Source of the DNA: Clostridia bacterium
GTDB lineage: Bacteria > Bacillota > Clostridia > UMGS1810
NCBI GenBank assembly: GCA_017503945.1
Contig: JAFVSB010000146.1
Coordinates: 1-16,896, forward strand
DNA length: 16,896 bases
Direction: 5' to 3'
The position numbers and the translations under genes were made by a program. Numbering within the stretch: position 1 is the stretch's first letter; each line of letters begins with the position of its first letter. The notes under the pieces were generated by a model, which was not told the DNA's origin, did not search any database, and was given only the letters and a program-made list of their open reading frames with translations. Below, in pieces: positions 1 to 7,200 of the stretch.

Positions 1-128
1 GCCGAAGCTTTAACTTCGCTCACGATAAGGGCCAGATCTTTTTTGGTGCGGTTTTTGCGTATGCCGCAATGAACTCCGTTTGCTTTAAATCCTTTTGCGG
101 CGCAAACGCCGCCGTCTATAAACTTCAT
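1..128 (-). CDS. argJ: ArgJ, ornithine acetyltransferase / N-acetylglutamate synthase (N-terminal fragment)
   Basis: The reverse strand reads an uninterrupted frame from an ATG at 126-128 to the window edge, beginning MKFIDGGVCAAKGFKANG and continuing through HCGIRKNRTKKDLALI. This is the characteristic amino end of ArgJ, which moves the acetyl group from N-acetylornithine to glutamate and so recycles the acetyl group in arginine synthesis. Only about 42 of roughly 400 residues are present, so the self-cleavage site and active site lie outside. An AAAGGA ribosome site precedes the ATG. The gene starts 17 bp after argC stops and must be co-transcribed with it. Whether it is the bifunctional or monofunctional form cannot be told from this end. 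Confidence 0.9.
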   Translation of the reverse strand, partial: MKFIDGGVCAAKGFKANGVHCGIRKNRTKKDLALIVSEVKAS

Positions 129-145
129 GTTGTTACTATCCTTTC

Positions 146-1075
146 TTAAATCTCAAGACCTTCGGTAATATTTTTATCAATACATATATTCATGCATTCA
201 ATTGCTGCACCCGATGCACCTTTACCTAAATTGTCATACACTGCAACAAGAATCATTCTGTCTTCATTTCCAAATACACCAATTGCCATAGAGTCTTTCA
301 TTTTGAGACAATTGGTATTTATAAATCCGTCTGGGGCGATATCCTCTGTGTATTTTACCATTGGACCCGCATATTTTTCTTTATACACATTCTTAATGTC
401 AGAAATTCCATAGCCATCTGCAAGCTGATTTTTGAAAAGCGGAACAGTAAGCTGCATACCACTGTAAAAATTGCTCACAATTGGGCAAAAAACGGGAAAG
501 TTTTCAATTCCTGAAATAGCTTTCATTTCTTTCAGGTGCTTGTGAGTCTGTGCTATGCCGTACTGACGGGGAGCTTTTGTATATTCGTGGTTTTCGTTTT
601 CATATTCGCCAATCATCTTTTTTCCGCCGCCGCTGTATCCTGTGAGGGAATGACAGGTCAAAAGTACATCTTTTGGCAAAATTCCCGATTCAACAAGGGG
701 ATACACAAGAGCAATAAACCAACTTGCATGACACCCCGGAACTGCAATTCGTTTGGAGTTTTTAACTTTTTCAAACTGAGCTTTTCCAAGTTCGGGAAAC
801 CCATATGTCCAGTTTTCGTCGGTTCTGTGAGCGGTGGATGTGTCTAAAACAATCACATCGGGATTTTCTATCAGAGAGACTGCCTCTTTTGCTGCATCGT
901 CAGGCAGACACAAAAAAGCAATGTCACATAAGTTCAGAAGCTTCTTTTTTTCGCTTGTATCTTTTCTTTTTTCGGGGTCAATGTCAATTATCTCTATGTC
1001 ATCTCTGGCAGATAACCTTTCTCTGATTCTCAGACCTGTTGTCCCGCTTGAACCGTCAATAAAAATCTTTTTCAT
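146..1075 (-). CDS. argC: N-acetyl-gamma-glutamyl-phosphate reductase, short (type 2) form
   Basis: ArgC reduces N-acetylglutamyl phosphate to the semialdehyde with NADPH, the third step of arginine synthesis, in the cytosol. The protein (309 residues from the chosen start) opens with a nucleotide-binding loop GSSGTTG at residues 8-14 and has the catalytic cysteine in VPGCHAS (Cys115). At about 310 residues, with the PGCHAS and HSLTGYSGGGK motifs, it matches the shorter type 2 ArgC family rather than the usual 345-residue type. A frame-compatible ATG lies three codons upstream at 1082-1084, but GAGAGG directly abuts it; the same GAGAGG is 9 nt from the ATG at 1073-1075, so that start was chosen. 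argJ follows after 17 bp, and an own promoter and possible ArgR box lie upstream. Confidence 0.93.
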   Translation of the reverse strand: MKKIFIDGSSGTTGLRIRERLSARDDIEIIDIDPEKRKDTSEKKKLLNLCDIAFLCLPDDAAKEAVSLIENPDVIVLDTSTAHRTDENWTYGFPELGKAQFEKVKNSKRIAVPGCHASWFIALVYPLVESGILPKDVLLTCHSLTGYSGGGKKMIGEYENENHEYTKAPRQYGIAQTHKHLKEMKAISGIENFPVFCPIVSNFYSGMQLTVPLFKNQLADGYGISDIKNVYKEKYAGPMVKYTEDIAPDGFINTNCLKMKDSMAIGVFGNEDRMILVAVYDNLGKGASGAAIECMNICIDKNITEGLEI

Positions 1076-1108
1076 ATCTACCATCCTCTCAATATTTTTT
1101 ATTGTATT

Positions 1109-1137
1109 GTTATATAGCCGACTTTTTTAAAAAGCAA
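1109..1137 (-). promoter_or_regulatory. Putative argC-argJ promoter
   Basis: On the minus strand TTGCTT (1132-1137) is separated by 17 bp from TATAAC (1109-1114), giving a sigma-A-like promoter whose start would be near 1102, about 27 nt before the argC ATG. An alternative -10, TATATA, overlaps it. This is judged by eye only. Confidence 0.5.
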
Positions 1138-1144
1138 TAGTTTT

Positions 1145-1160
1145 TTGCATAATTATGCAA
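1145..1160. promoter_or_regulatory. Possible ArgR (ARG box) operator
   Basis: TTGCATAATTATGCAA is a perfect 16-bp palindrome just upstream of the predicted argC -35, followed by a further half site (TTTATGCA, 1163-1170). It resembles the AT-rich TGCAT/ATGCA dyad bound by ArgR/AhrC hexamers, which usually bind tandem boxes. Position upstream of, not over, the promoter is less usual for a repressor site. Assignment is by analogy. Confidence 0.4.
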
Positions 1161-1199
1161 TGTTTATGCAAAAGCAACAAAAAGGAAAGCCGACAAAAC

Positions 1200-1259
1200 G
1201 CGTGTTTTAACAAAAACGCGCGCCACTTTATGCATAATATTCTGCATAAAGTGGCGCGC
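1200..1259 (-). terminator. Terminator of the met operon, very long hairpin
   Basis: Ten bases after the metH stop, 1218-1234 pairs perfectly with 1243-1259 (17 bp, no mismatch), with an 8-nt loop at 1235-1242. On the minus strand it is followed by GTTTTTGTT, a short T tract, so it should end the metH transcript before argC. A second, weaker hairpin (CGCG at 1194-1197 with CGCG at 1217-1220, T-rich/A-rich inner arms) overlaps its downstream foot, followed by TTTTG. Confidence 0.75.
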
Positions 1260-1268
1260 ATGCGATTT

Positions 1269-3662
1269 TTATACGCTTTCTGCATATCTCACGGTTTCCA
1301 TGGCATCTTTGGCATATTTGTCTGCTCCCATACTATCGGCATATTCTTTGGTAAGCACTGCTCCTCCCACCACAACCTTGGTGTGGGGAAGTTCTTTTTT
1401 TATGAGCCTCACAGTTTCTGCCATTGCGGGCACTGTTGTGGTCATCAGAGCACTGAGGCCCACTATGGGAGCGTTTGATTTTTTGGCAGCTTCGAGCACA
1501 ACCTCAGGGCTCACATCTTTGCCAAGGTCTATCACTTCAAAGCCGTAATTATCAAGCAGTGCTTTCACAATATTTTTGCCTATGTCGTGAATGTCGCCCT
1601 TTACTGTGGCTATCACCACGGGGCACTTTTTCACTTTTTCACCGCCCGATATCGCTATTTTTTCTTTCACTGCATCAAATGCTGCCTTTGCCGCTTCGGC
1701 ACTTATGAGAAGCTGAGGCAAAAACACGGTTTTTTCTTCAAAGCCTCTGCCCACGATGTCTAATGCAGGCACTATTTCGTTGTTTATGATGTCAAGGGGT
1801 GGGGTGCTTGCGGCAAGCTCTTTCGCCTTTGAAAACGCTCTGTCTTTGAGACCCTTTATTATGGCGTTCTTCAAGGTGTCATCACCCGGCACATTTAAGT
1901 TGTCTGCGCCTTTAATCTGCTCCGATGTGGTAACTGTCTGAGCAAAGGCTATATATTCACTGCAGTTTTCGTCATATCCTGCTACAGCGAGGTATGATTT
2001 GTAGGCTTTCATCATCTCGGTAGAGTGGGGGTTGATGATGGCAGCACTCAGACCGCGCGAGAGCGCCATTGTGAAAAATGTTGAGTTAATAAACTCTCTG
2101 GCTGGCAGACCAAATGATATGTTCGACACCCCAAGGCTTGTGAGACCGCCGCGGTCGGCAATAGCGCCAAGGGCGTCGAGCGTACAGCTGGCAGAGTGCG
2201 AATCTGTGCTGATGGTCATTGCGAGGGGGTCCACTATAATGTCTTTTTTTGCTATGCCATATTCTGCAGCTTTTGCATATATCCTTTCGGCAATCTTCAC
2301 TCTTTCGTTGGCGGTTTGAGGTATTCCGTTTTCATCAAGCGTGAGTGCCACCACAAGTCCGCCATATTTTTGTACCAGAGGAAACACCTTTTCCATGCTC
2401 TCTATCTTGCCGTTTACCGAGTTAACCATGGCTTTGCCGTTATACAGGCGCAGAGCTTTTTCCATCGCTGCCTCATCGGAGGTGTCAATCTGAAGCGGCA
2501 AATCAGTCACCGCCTGCAGTGCGCACACGGCGTCTGCCATCATCTGAGGCTCGTCAATTTCAGGAAGTCCCACATTCACATCGAGCACATCAGCTCCTGC
2601 TTCTTCCTGCTTTATGCCCACATTCAATATGTAGTCAATGTCATGCGCTCTCAGCGCTTCTTTAAAGGCTTTTTTCCCTGTCGGATTTATTCTCTCGCCA
2701 ATGATGACGGGCTTTTTGCCAAATTCAACTGCATGGGTATATGATGAAATGACACAGAGGTTTTTATCTTCAATTGGTTTCACATCAAAGCCTTTGAGCT
2801 TTTGCACAGTGGCTTTGATATATTCGGGAGTAGTGCCACAGCAGCCGCCGAGCACATGCGCTCCGCACTTGGCAATTTGTTTCATCAAATCGGCAAATTC
2901 GTCTTTTTCTATGTCATATTTTGTCTCACCGTTTTCAAACACGGGCAGCCCCGCGTTTGGGTTCACGATGATTGGCAGCGAAGAAACTGCACATAACCTC
3001 TCGACCACCGGCAGCATCTGGCGCGGCCCAAATGAACAGTTCAGACCTATGGCATCCACTCTGAGCCCTTCCAGGCATGCACACACCGCCTCGGGTGATG
3101 CTCCTGTCATGAGCTTTTGAGTTGTGTCATAAGCATTGGTCACAAACACAGGCAAGTTGCAATTTTCCTTTGCCGCAAGCACTGCCGCCTTGGTCTCATA
3201 CAGGTCATTCATGGTCTCTATGAGCACGATGTCAACACCGCACCTTGCACCTATTTTAACGGTTTGGGCAAAAAGCTCTACCGCATCTTCAAAGGCAAGG
3301 TCGCCAAGAGGCTTGAGAAGCTTGCCGCAAGGGCCGATGTCGAGCGCAATGTAGTGTTCATCGTCATTATCGCATTTTGCAATAGCTTCTTTGGCGTTTT
3401 CTACAGCTGCGGCTATTACCTCTTCAAGTGAAATTTCACCCTCTTTGGGAAACTTTAGCAAGGTAGCGCCAAAGGTGTTGGTTTTGAGTATGTTTGCACC
3501 GCTATTGAGATATTCAAGATGAATATCTGTTATTACATCTTTGTGAGTTATGTTCCATGTTTCAGGCAGTTCACCTGCTTTCAGGCCTCTTTTTTGCAAA
3601 AGTGTGCCCATGCCTCCATCAAAGAACAATAGCTTTTTTCCAAGTGAATTCATTATATTCAT
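1269..3662 (-). CDS. metH: Cobalamin-dependent methionine synthase, short form without activation domain
   Basis: MetH moves a methyl group from 5-methyltetrahydrofolate to homocysteine by way of methylcobalamin. The 797-residue protein shows, in order, the homocysteine domain (about 1-290; FDGGMGT near residue 14; zinc ligands Cys209 in NCSFGP and Cys274-Cys275 in GGCCGTTP), the pterin-binding TIM barrel (about 315-575; GERINPTGKK, DVNVGLPEID), the cobalamin cap (about 590-675), and the Rossmann B12 domain with lower-ligand His692 in DIHDIGKN, GLSALMTTT and GGAVLT. It stops there: the roughly 330-residue C-terminal reactivation domain of E. coli MetH is absent, and a separate protein encoded 4 bp upstream supplies a counterpart. 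AGGAG 8 nt before the ATG supports the start. No S-box or cobalamin riboswitch is visible upstream of the operon. Confidence 0.95.
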   Translation of the reverse strand: MNIMNSLGKKLLFFDGGMGTLLQKRGLKAGELPETWNITHKDVITDIHLEYLNSGANILKTNTFGATLLKFPKEGEISLEEVIAAAVENAKEAIAKCDNDDEHYIALDIGPCGKLLKPLGDLAFEDAVELFAQTVKIGARCGVDIVLIETMNDLYETKAAVLAAKENCNLPVFVTNAYDTTQKLMTGASPEAVCACLEGLRVDAIGLNCSFGPRQMLPVVERLCAVSSLPIIVNPNAGLPVFENGETKYDIEKDEFADLMKQIAKCGAHVLGGCCGTTPEYIKATVQKLKGFDVKPIEDKNLCVISSYTHAVEFGKKPVIIGERINPTGKKAFKEALRAHDIDYILNVGIKQEEAGADVLDVNVGLPEIDEPQMMADAVCALQAVTDLPLQIDTSDEAAMEKALRLYNGKAMVNSVNGKIESMEKVFPLVQKYGGLVVALTLDENGIPQTANERVKIAERIYAKAAEYGIAKKDIIVDPLAMTISTDSHSASCTLDALGAIADRGGLTSLGVSNISFGLPAREFINSTFFTMALSRGLSAAIINPHSTEMMKAYKSYLAVAGYDENCSEYIAFAQTVTTSEQIKGADNLNVPGDDTLKNAIIKGLKDRAFSKAKELAASTPPLDIINNEIVPALDIVGRGFEEKTVFLPQLLISAEAAKAAFDAVKEKIAISGGEKVKKCPVVIATVKGDIHDIGKNIVKALLDNYGFEVIDLGKDVSPEVVLEAAKKSNAPIVGLSALMTTTVPAMAETVRLIKKELPHTKVVVGGAVLTKEYADSMGADKYAKDAMETVRYAESV

Positions 3663-3666
3663 GATT

Positions 3667-4347
3667 TTATCTCCTGTATCTGCAATCTGTTTTGTCGCAC
3701 GCCTCGCAGCCCAATGGCGGGCAGTGGGTCATTTCTTTTCCTATTCCTATTATGCCCGTAACCGATTTTGACGGCACAAGCATCAGAGAGTCTGTAAGAT
3801 TAATTGAGCACCTTTTGGCTGCATCGGTCAGGCTTACAATATCCTTTTGAAATTCAAGTAAAAAATCGCCATACCCCGGGCTAAAGCGCGGGCGCAAATA
3901 AAGCCCCTTGTTTGCAAAATATGCTTTCAGCTCGCCACATAAGCTATCGGCATATGCTTCACAAAGCGTTGTTGCAATGGCAGATATTGCGAGTGCTTTT
4001 GATGGCTCAGTTGATGATTTTGAGTCAATCAGCCTGTCTATTTGAGCACCGCAAGTAATTGCAAAAACAATCACGTCTTCGCACCCTTCAAGATTTCTGG
4101 CAAGGTTTTTTGACTTTATGTCCATGCTGCCAATTTTTATATTCTCGTGCTCCCGCTCAAGCTTTTTGAGCACAAAAGCACCTCTTGGCATAGCATTTTG
4201 GCGCACATTTTCCATAAGCGAGCCAATTAGCATTTGCGTTTGTGGGCATGCTGCACCCTTGTGCCCCATATACCTTAGTATTTCTTTTTGGTCAATGTGC
4301 AAATCAGCTGCATTTTGCGAATGTGAATACACAACATCATAATTCAT
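3667..4347 (-). CDS. Stand-alone MetH activation-domain protein with C-terminal Cys4 motif
   Basis: This 226-residue protein resembles the C-terminal reactivation domain of MetH, which binds S-adenosylmethionine so that oxidised cob(II)alamin can be reductively remethylated. RPRFSPGYGD (152-161) corresponds to the SAM-binding R-x-x-x-GY motif, and SLTDAAKRCSINLTDSLMLVPSKSV-type text follows, as in the separate activation proteins of clostridia and Thermotoga. The tail has four cysteines, C-x4-C-x2-C-x4-C (209, 214, 217, 222), which could hold zinc or an iron-sulfur cluster; that is inference. The frame opens at an upstream GTG (4360-4362), but GAGG lies 7 nt before the ATG at 4345-4347, so that start was chosen. 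It is the first gene of the operon and metH begins 4 bp after its stop. Confidence 0.85.
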   Translation of the reverse strand: MNYDVVYSHSQNAADLHIDQKEILRYMGHKGAACPQTQMLIGSLMENVRQNAMPRGAFVLKKLEREHENIKIGSMDIKSKNLARNLEGCEDVIVFAITCGAQIDRLIDSKSSTEPSKALAISAIATTLCEAYADSLCGELKAYFANKGLYLRPRFSPGYGDFLLEFQKDIVSLTDAAKRCSINLTDSLMLVPSKSVTGIIGIGKEMTHCPPLGCEACDKTDCRYRR

Positions 4348-4378
4348 ACTATAACCTCGCACAATAATTCATAATATA

Positions 4379-4407
4379 ATTATACTATAAATTCCTTTCG
4401 TAATCAA
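4379..4407 (-). promoter_or_regulatory. Promoter of the activation-protein/metH operon
   Basis: On the minus strand TTGATT (4402-4407) and a consensus TATAAT (4379-4384) are separated by 17 bp. Transcription would start near 4372, leaving a leader of only about 25 nt, too short for an S-box or other met riboswitch. Confidence 0.75.
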
Positions 4408-4473
4408 TGAAAATCTTGTAAATCTTGTGTATTGTGTCTAAATATTTACTCATCAGCAAGAGCACTTTGCCGA

Positions 4474-4488
4474 TTTTATGTCACAAAA
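4474..4488. promoter_or_regulatory. Palindrome in the metH/gpsA divergent region, possible operator
   Basis: TTTTATGTCACAAAA is a 15-bp near-perfect dyad (one G/T mismatch) lying between the two divergent promoters. No regulator is recognised for it. The rest of 4348-4590 holds only the two promoters and AT-rich spacer. Confidence 0.2.
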
Positions 4489-4510
4489 TGTAAAACATAG
4501 TCATTTGCGC

Positions 4511-4524
4511 CACAAATACTTGTG
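4511..4524. promoter_or_regulatory. Inverted repeat overlapping the gpsA -35
   Basis: CACAAATACTTGTG has 5-bp arms around a 4-nt centre. Its right arm covers most of the predicted gpsA -35 hexamer (4520-4525), a position suited to repression. It is followed by seven T, but no gene lies upstream on this strand, so a terminator role seems unlikely. Confidence 0.22.
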
Positions 4525-4548
4525 TTTTTTTGGTTTGTGTGTTAAAAT
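4520..4548 (+). promoter_or_regulatory. Putative gpsA-pgi promoter
   Basis: TTGTGT (4520-4525), a 17-bp spacer and TAAAAT (4543-4548) form a plausible sigma-A promoter about 42 bp before the gpsA ATG. Confidence 0.55.
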
Positions 4549-4590
4549 ATATTTAATAACATTAGAAAATTTTGTAACAGGAGAAATAAT

Positions 4591-5583
4591 ATGTCTGAGA
4601 AAATAGCCGTTATCGGTTCAGGCAGTTGGGGCACTGCTGCAGCTGTACATCTTAATAAGCAAGGGCACGAGGTAACCTTGTGGTCATGGCTTAGTGATGA
4701 GAGCCTCCGTCTTGCCTCTGAGCTTGAAAATAAAGAGTTTCTGCCTGGCGTGGCACTTCCTGATTCAATTCATTTCACATCAGATATCTCTTGTGTTAGT
4801 GATAAGGATCTCATAGTTTTGGTCACTCCTTCAAAGGCAATTCGCTCCACTTGTCGCTCTATGGCACCTCATGTTAATGACGGCACTTTGATAGTTGTTT
4901 TATCAAAGGGCATTGAAGATGGCACACTGTGCACTCTTTCTGAGGTTGTGAAAGACGAAATTCCCAACTGCCGTGTTGCAGTTATGTCAGGACCATCTCA
5001 TGCAGAGGAAGTGGCACTCGGTATCCCCACCACCAACATTGCCGCATGCGGAGATGTCAAATATGCAAAGTACATACAGTCAGTGTTTATGAGTGATAAC
5101 TTCCGCGTGTACACAGGCACCGATGTGCTTGGTGTAGAGCTTGGCGGCGCATTCAAAAACATCATTGCTCTTTGTGCAGGTATCACCGACGGCATAGGTT
5201 TTGGTGACAATACCAAGGCGGCTCTTATGACAAGAGGCATCAAAGAGATTTCAAGGCTCGGCACCACCATGGGGGCCGAAGCTGAAACCTTCTGGGGGCT
5301 AAGCGGCATTGGTGACCTCATTGTCACCTGCACGAGCATGCATTCGCGCAATCGCCGCGCAGGCATATTGATTGGCGAGGGCAAAACATTAGACGAGGCT
5401 CTCAATTCGGTGCACATGGTCGTGGAGGGCGTTCAGTCTTGCAGGGCAGCATATGAGCTTGCGCGCAAATACAAAGTGGAAATGCCCATAGTGCAAAAGG
5501 CCTACGAGGTGCTCTATGAGGGCAAAAATCCAAAAGATGCAGTTGTAGAGCTTATGCAGCGTAATCCTAAAAGTGAGAATTAA
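4591..5583 (+). CDS. gpsA: NAD(P)H-dependent glycerol-3-phosphate dehydrogenase
   Basis: GpsA reduces dihydroxyacetone phosphate to sn-glycerol 3-phosphate, the backbone for membrane phospholipids. The 330-residue protein is of normal length. It has the dinucleotide loop GSGSWGTA (9-16), KGIE (106-109), GPSHAEEVA (134-142), the catalytic lysine region GGAFKNIIALCAGI (Lys189), and the substrate-binding block GLSGIGDLIVTCTS followed by HSRNRRAG (about 236-258). AGGAG stands 7 nt before the ATG. pgi follows after 30 bp on the same strand with no terminator between, so the two are probably one transcript linking glycolytic intermediates to lipid synthesis. Confidence 0.96.
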   Translation: MSEKIAVIGSGSWGTAAAVHLNKQGHEVTLWSWLSDESLRLASELENKEFLPGVALPDSIHFTSDISCVSDKDLIVLVTPSKAIRSTCRSMAPHVNDGTLIVVLSKGIEDGTLCTLSEVVKDEIPNCRVAVMSGPSHAEEVALGIPTTNIAACGDVKYAKYIQSVFMSDNFRVYTGTDVLGVELGGAFKNIIALCAGITDGIGFGDNTKAALMTRGIKEISRLGTTMGAEAETFWGLSGIGDLIVTCTSMHSRNRRAGILIGEGKTLDEALNSVHMVVEGVQSCRAAYELARKYKVEMPIVQKAYEVLYEGKNPKDAVVELMQRNPKSEN

Positions 5584-5613
5584 AATTTTAATATATAATG
5601 GAGGTATATTATT

Positions 5614-6945
5614 ATGATCAGTTTAGACACATCAAAGCTTCAGGGTTTTGTTTCTGAGGCAGAAATTGCCAACATGCGCACTCAGGTGGAGTCAGCTGCT
5701 GAGCTTTTGCACTCGGGAAGCGGTGCAGGCAATGATTTTCTCGGTTGGCTTGATCTTCCTGTAAATTATGATAAAGCCGAATTTGAGCGCATCAAAAAGG
5801 CTGCTGCCAAGATTCAGGCAGATTCTGAAATTCTGGTGGTTGTGGGCATAGGCGGTTCATATCTCGGTGCACGCGCAGCCATAGAAATGCTCACCGACAC
5901 CTTCTACAATCTCAACGCCGGTCAGAATACACCTAAAATCATATATGCAGGCAATAGCATAAGCTCAAGCTATCTTGCCGATGTCATCGACCTTGTGCGT
6001 GATAAGGATTTCAGCGTGAACATCATTTCCAAATCAGGCACAACCACTGAGCCTGCTTTAGCTTTCAGAATTCTTCGTGCAATGCTCATCGAAAAATATG
6101 GCAAAGACGGTGCAAAAGAAAGAATATATGCCACCACCGACAAAGCCAGAGGTGCTCTCAAGACCTTTGCTGACTCCGAGGGTTATGAGACATTCGTAAT
6201 CCCCGATGATGTAGGCGGCAGATTTTCGGTGCTCACAGCAGTTGGTTTGCTTCCCATTGCTGCAGCAGGCATCGATATTGACCAGATGATGCAAGGTGCC
6301 AAGGATGCACGCGAAGCCTATACCAAGCCGTATGATGAAAACCCATGCTACATGTATGCTGCAATCCGCAACATTCTCAGATGCAAGGGCAAATCAATCG
6401 AGCTCATGGTCAACTATGAACCCTGCCTCATCTATTTTTCCGAATGGTGGAAGCAGCTTTATGGCGAGAGTGAAGGCAAAGACCAAAAGGGTATTTTCCC
6501 TGCATCTGTAAGCTTTTCAACCGATCTTCACTCCATGGGTCAATATATACAAGATGGTGCTCGTATTCTTTTTGAAACTGTTCTCAATGTGGAAAAACCC
6601 AAAAAAGATTTGGAATTCCCCTTTGAAGAAGAAAATATAGACGGTCTCAATTTCCTTGCAGGCAAAACAGTTGACACCGTCAACAACAAGGCTTTCCAGG
6701 GTACAATCCTTGCTCACACCGATGGCGGCGCTCCAAACATGGTCATCAACATTCCAGAAATCACACCATACTATTTTGGTAATCTTGTATATTTCTTCGA
6801 AAAGGCATGTGCCATCAGCGGCTATATGCTCGGAGTAAATCCCTTTGACCAGCCTGGTGTTGAAGCTTACAAAAAGAACATGTTTGCTCTTCTTGGCAAA
6901 CCTGGCTATGAGGAGCTTTCCAAAGAGCTGGAGCAGAGAATATAG
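5614..6945 (+). CDS. pgi: Glucose-6-phosphate isomerase
   Basis: Pgi interconverts glucose 6-phosphate and fructose 6-phosphate in glycolysis and gluconeogenesis. The 443-residue protein is the compact form usual in Firmicutes. Visible landmarks are the sugar-phosphate-binding SIS segments VVVGIGGSYLGARA (76-88) and SKSGTTTE (139-146), GGRFSVLTAVGLLP (201-214), the catalytic glutamate in LYGESEGKDQKG (about 282-293), DLHSMGQY (304-311) with a conserved histidine, and the C-terminal catalytic lysine in FDQPGVEAYKK (Lys420). GGAGG lies 9 nt before the ATG. Only six bases separate its stop from the -35 of the thiamin operon and no terminator is seen, so read-through from gpsA-pgi would enter the TPP riboswitch leader. 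Confidence 0.97.
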   Translation: MISLDTSKLQGFVSEAEIANMRTQVESAAELLHSGSGAGNDFLGWLDLPVNYDKAEFERIKKAAAKIQADSEILVVVGIGGSYLGARAAIEMLTDTFYNLNAGQNTPKIIYAGNSISSSYLADVIDLVRDKDFSVNIISKSGTTTEPALAFRILRAMLIEKYGKDGAKERIYATTDKARGALKTFADSEGYETFVIPDDVGGRFSVLTAVGLLPIAAAGIDIDQMMQGAKDAREAYTKPYDENPCYMYAAIRNILRCKGKSIELMVNYEPCLIYFSEWWKQLYGESEGKDQKGIFPASVSFSTDLHSMGQYIQDGARILFETVLNVEKPKKDLEFPFEEENIDGLNFLAGKTVDTVNNKAFQGTILAHTDGGAPNMVINIPEITPYYFGNLVYFFEKACAISGYMLGVNPFDQPGVEAYKKNMFALLGKPGYEELSKELEQRI

Positions 6946-6951
6946 TACCTA

Positions 6952-6980
6952 TTGCAATTTTTAAAAATTTGTGGTATGAT
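6952..6980 (+). promoter_or_regulatory. Promoter of the thiW-thiM-thiE-thiD operon
   Basis: TTGCAA (6952-6957), 17 bp, then TATGAT (6975-6980). Transcription would begin near 6987, about 12 nt before the first paired base of the TPP riboswitch, as expected for a riboswitch leader. Confidence 0.65.
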
Positions 6981-6998
6981 GTAAAAAACTGAATATAG

Positions 6999-7097
6999 AA
7001 TTGTGTAGGGGAGCTTGTGTTAGCGGGCTGAGAGGAAGTAATCAAACTTCGACCCTTTAACCTGATGCGGATAATGCCGCCGTAGGAAGTCATAGTT
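6999..7097 (+). ncRNA. TPP riboswitch (THI element), canonical aptamer
   Basis: All conserved blocks of the TPP aptamer are present in order: GGGGAGC (7008-7014), CTGAGA (7028-7033) that contacts the pyrimidine ring, GACCCTTTAACCTGAT (7051-7066), the P5 hairpin GCGGATAATGCCGC (7067-7080), and CGTAGG (7081-7086) of the pyrophosphate side. P1 can form between 6999-7005 and 7091-7097. It lies just after a promoter and just before an intrinsic terminator, so binding of thiamin pyrophosphate should end transcription of the salvage operon. P5 CGGATAA (7068-7074) is identical to the 5' arm of that terminator and could pair with its 3' arm as an antiterminator when no ligand is bound. Confidence 0.95.
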
Positions 7098-7106
7098 TGC
7101 TTAAAT

Positions 7107-7144
7107 TACGGATAATCCATTAATCAGGGTTATCCGTTTTTTTA
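7107..7144 (+). terminator. Riboswitch-controlled intrinsic terminator
   Basis: 7108-7118 pairs with 7127-7137 (11 bp, one G-U) around an 8-nt loop and is followed by an uninterrupted T tract (7137-7143). It is placed 10 nt after the TPP aptamer and is the natural expression platform. It would also stop read-through from pgi. Confidence 0.9.
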
Positions 7145-7154
7145 TTGTTTTTGG

Positions 7155-7162
7155 AAAGGAGG
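7155..7162 (+). promoter_or_regulatory. Strong Shine-Dalgarno-like site with only tiny reading frames after it
   Basis: AAAGGAGG is a near-consensus ribosome site between the two leader elements, 150 bp ahead of thiW. The only frames it could serve are very short: TTG at 7169 (7 codons) or GTG at 7174 (10 codons, stop TAA at 7204-7206, inside the P1 strand of the second element). A leader peptide is possible but unproven. Confidence 0.25.
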
Positions 7163-7200
7163 TTTGTTTTGGGGTGGCAAGGGAGCGATTGACATATGGT

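Noticed and set aside
4348..4378. S-box or cobalamin riboswitch before the met operon
   Set aside because: The predicted leader is only about 25 nt and carries none of the conserved riboswitch blocks.
4511..4530. Hairpin with seven T before gpsA as an intrinsic terminator
   Set aside because: The stem has only five AT-rich pairs, overlaps the predicted gpsA -35, and no plus-strand gene lies upstream to be terminated.
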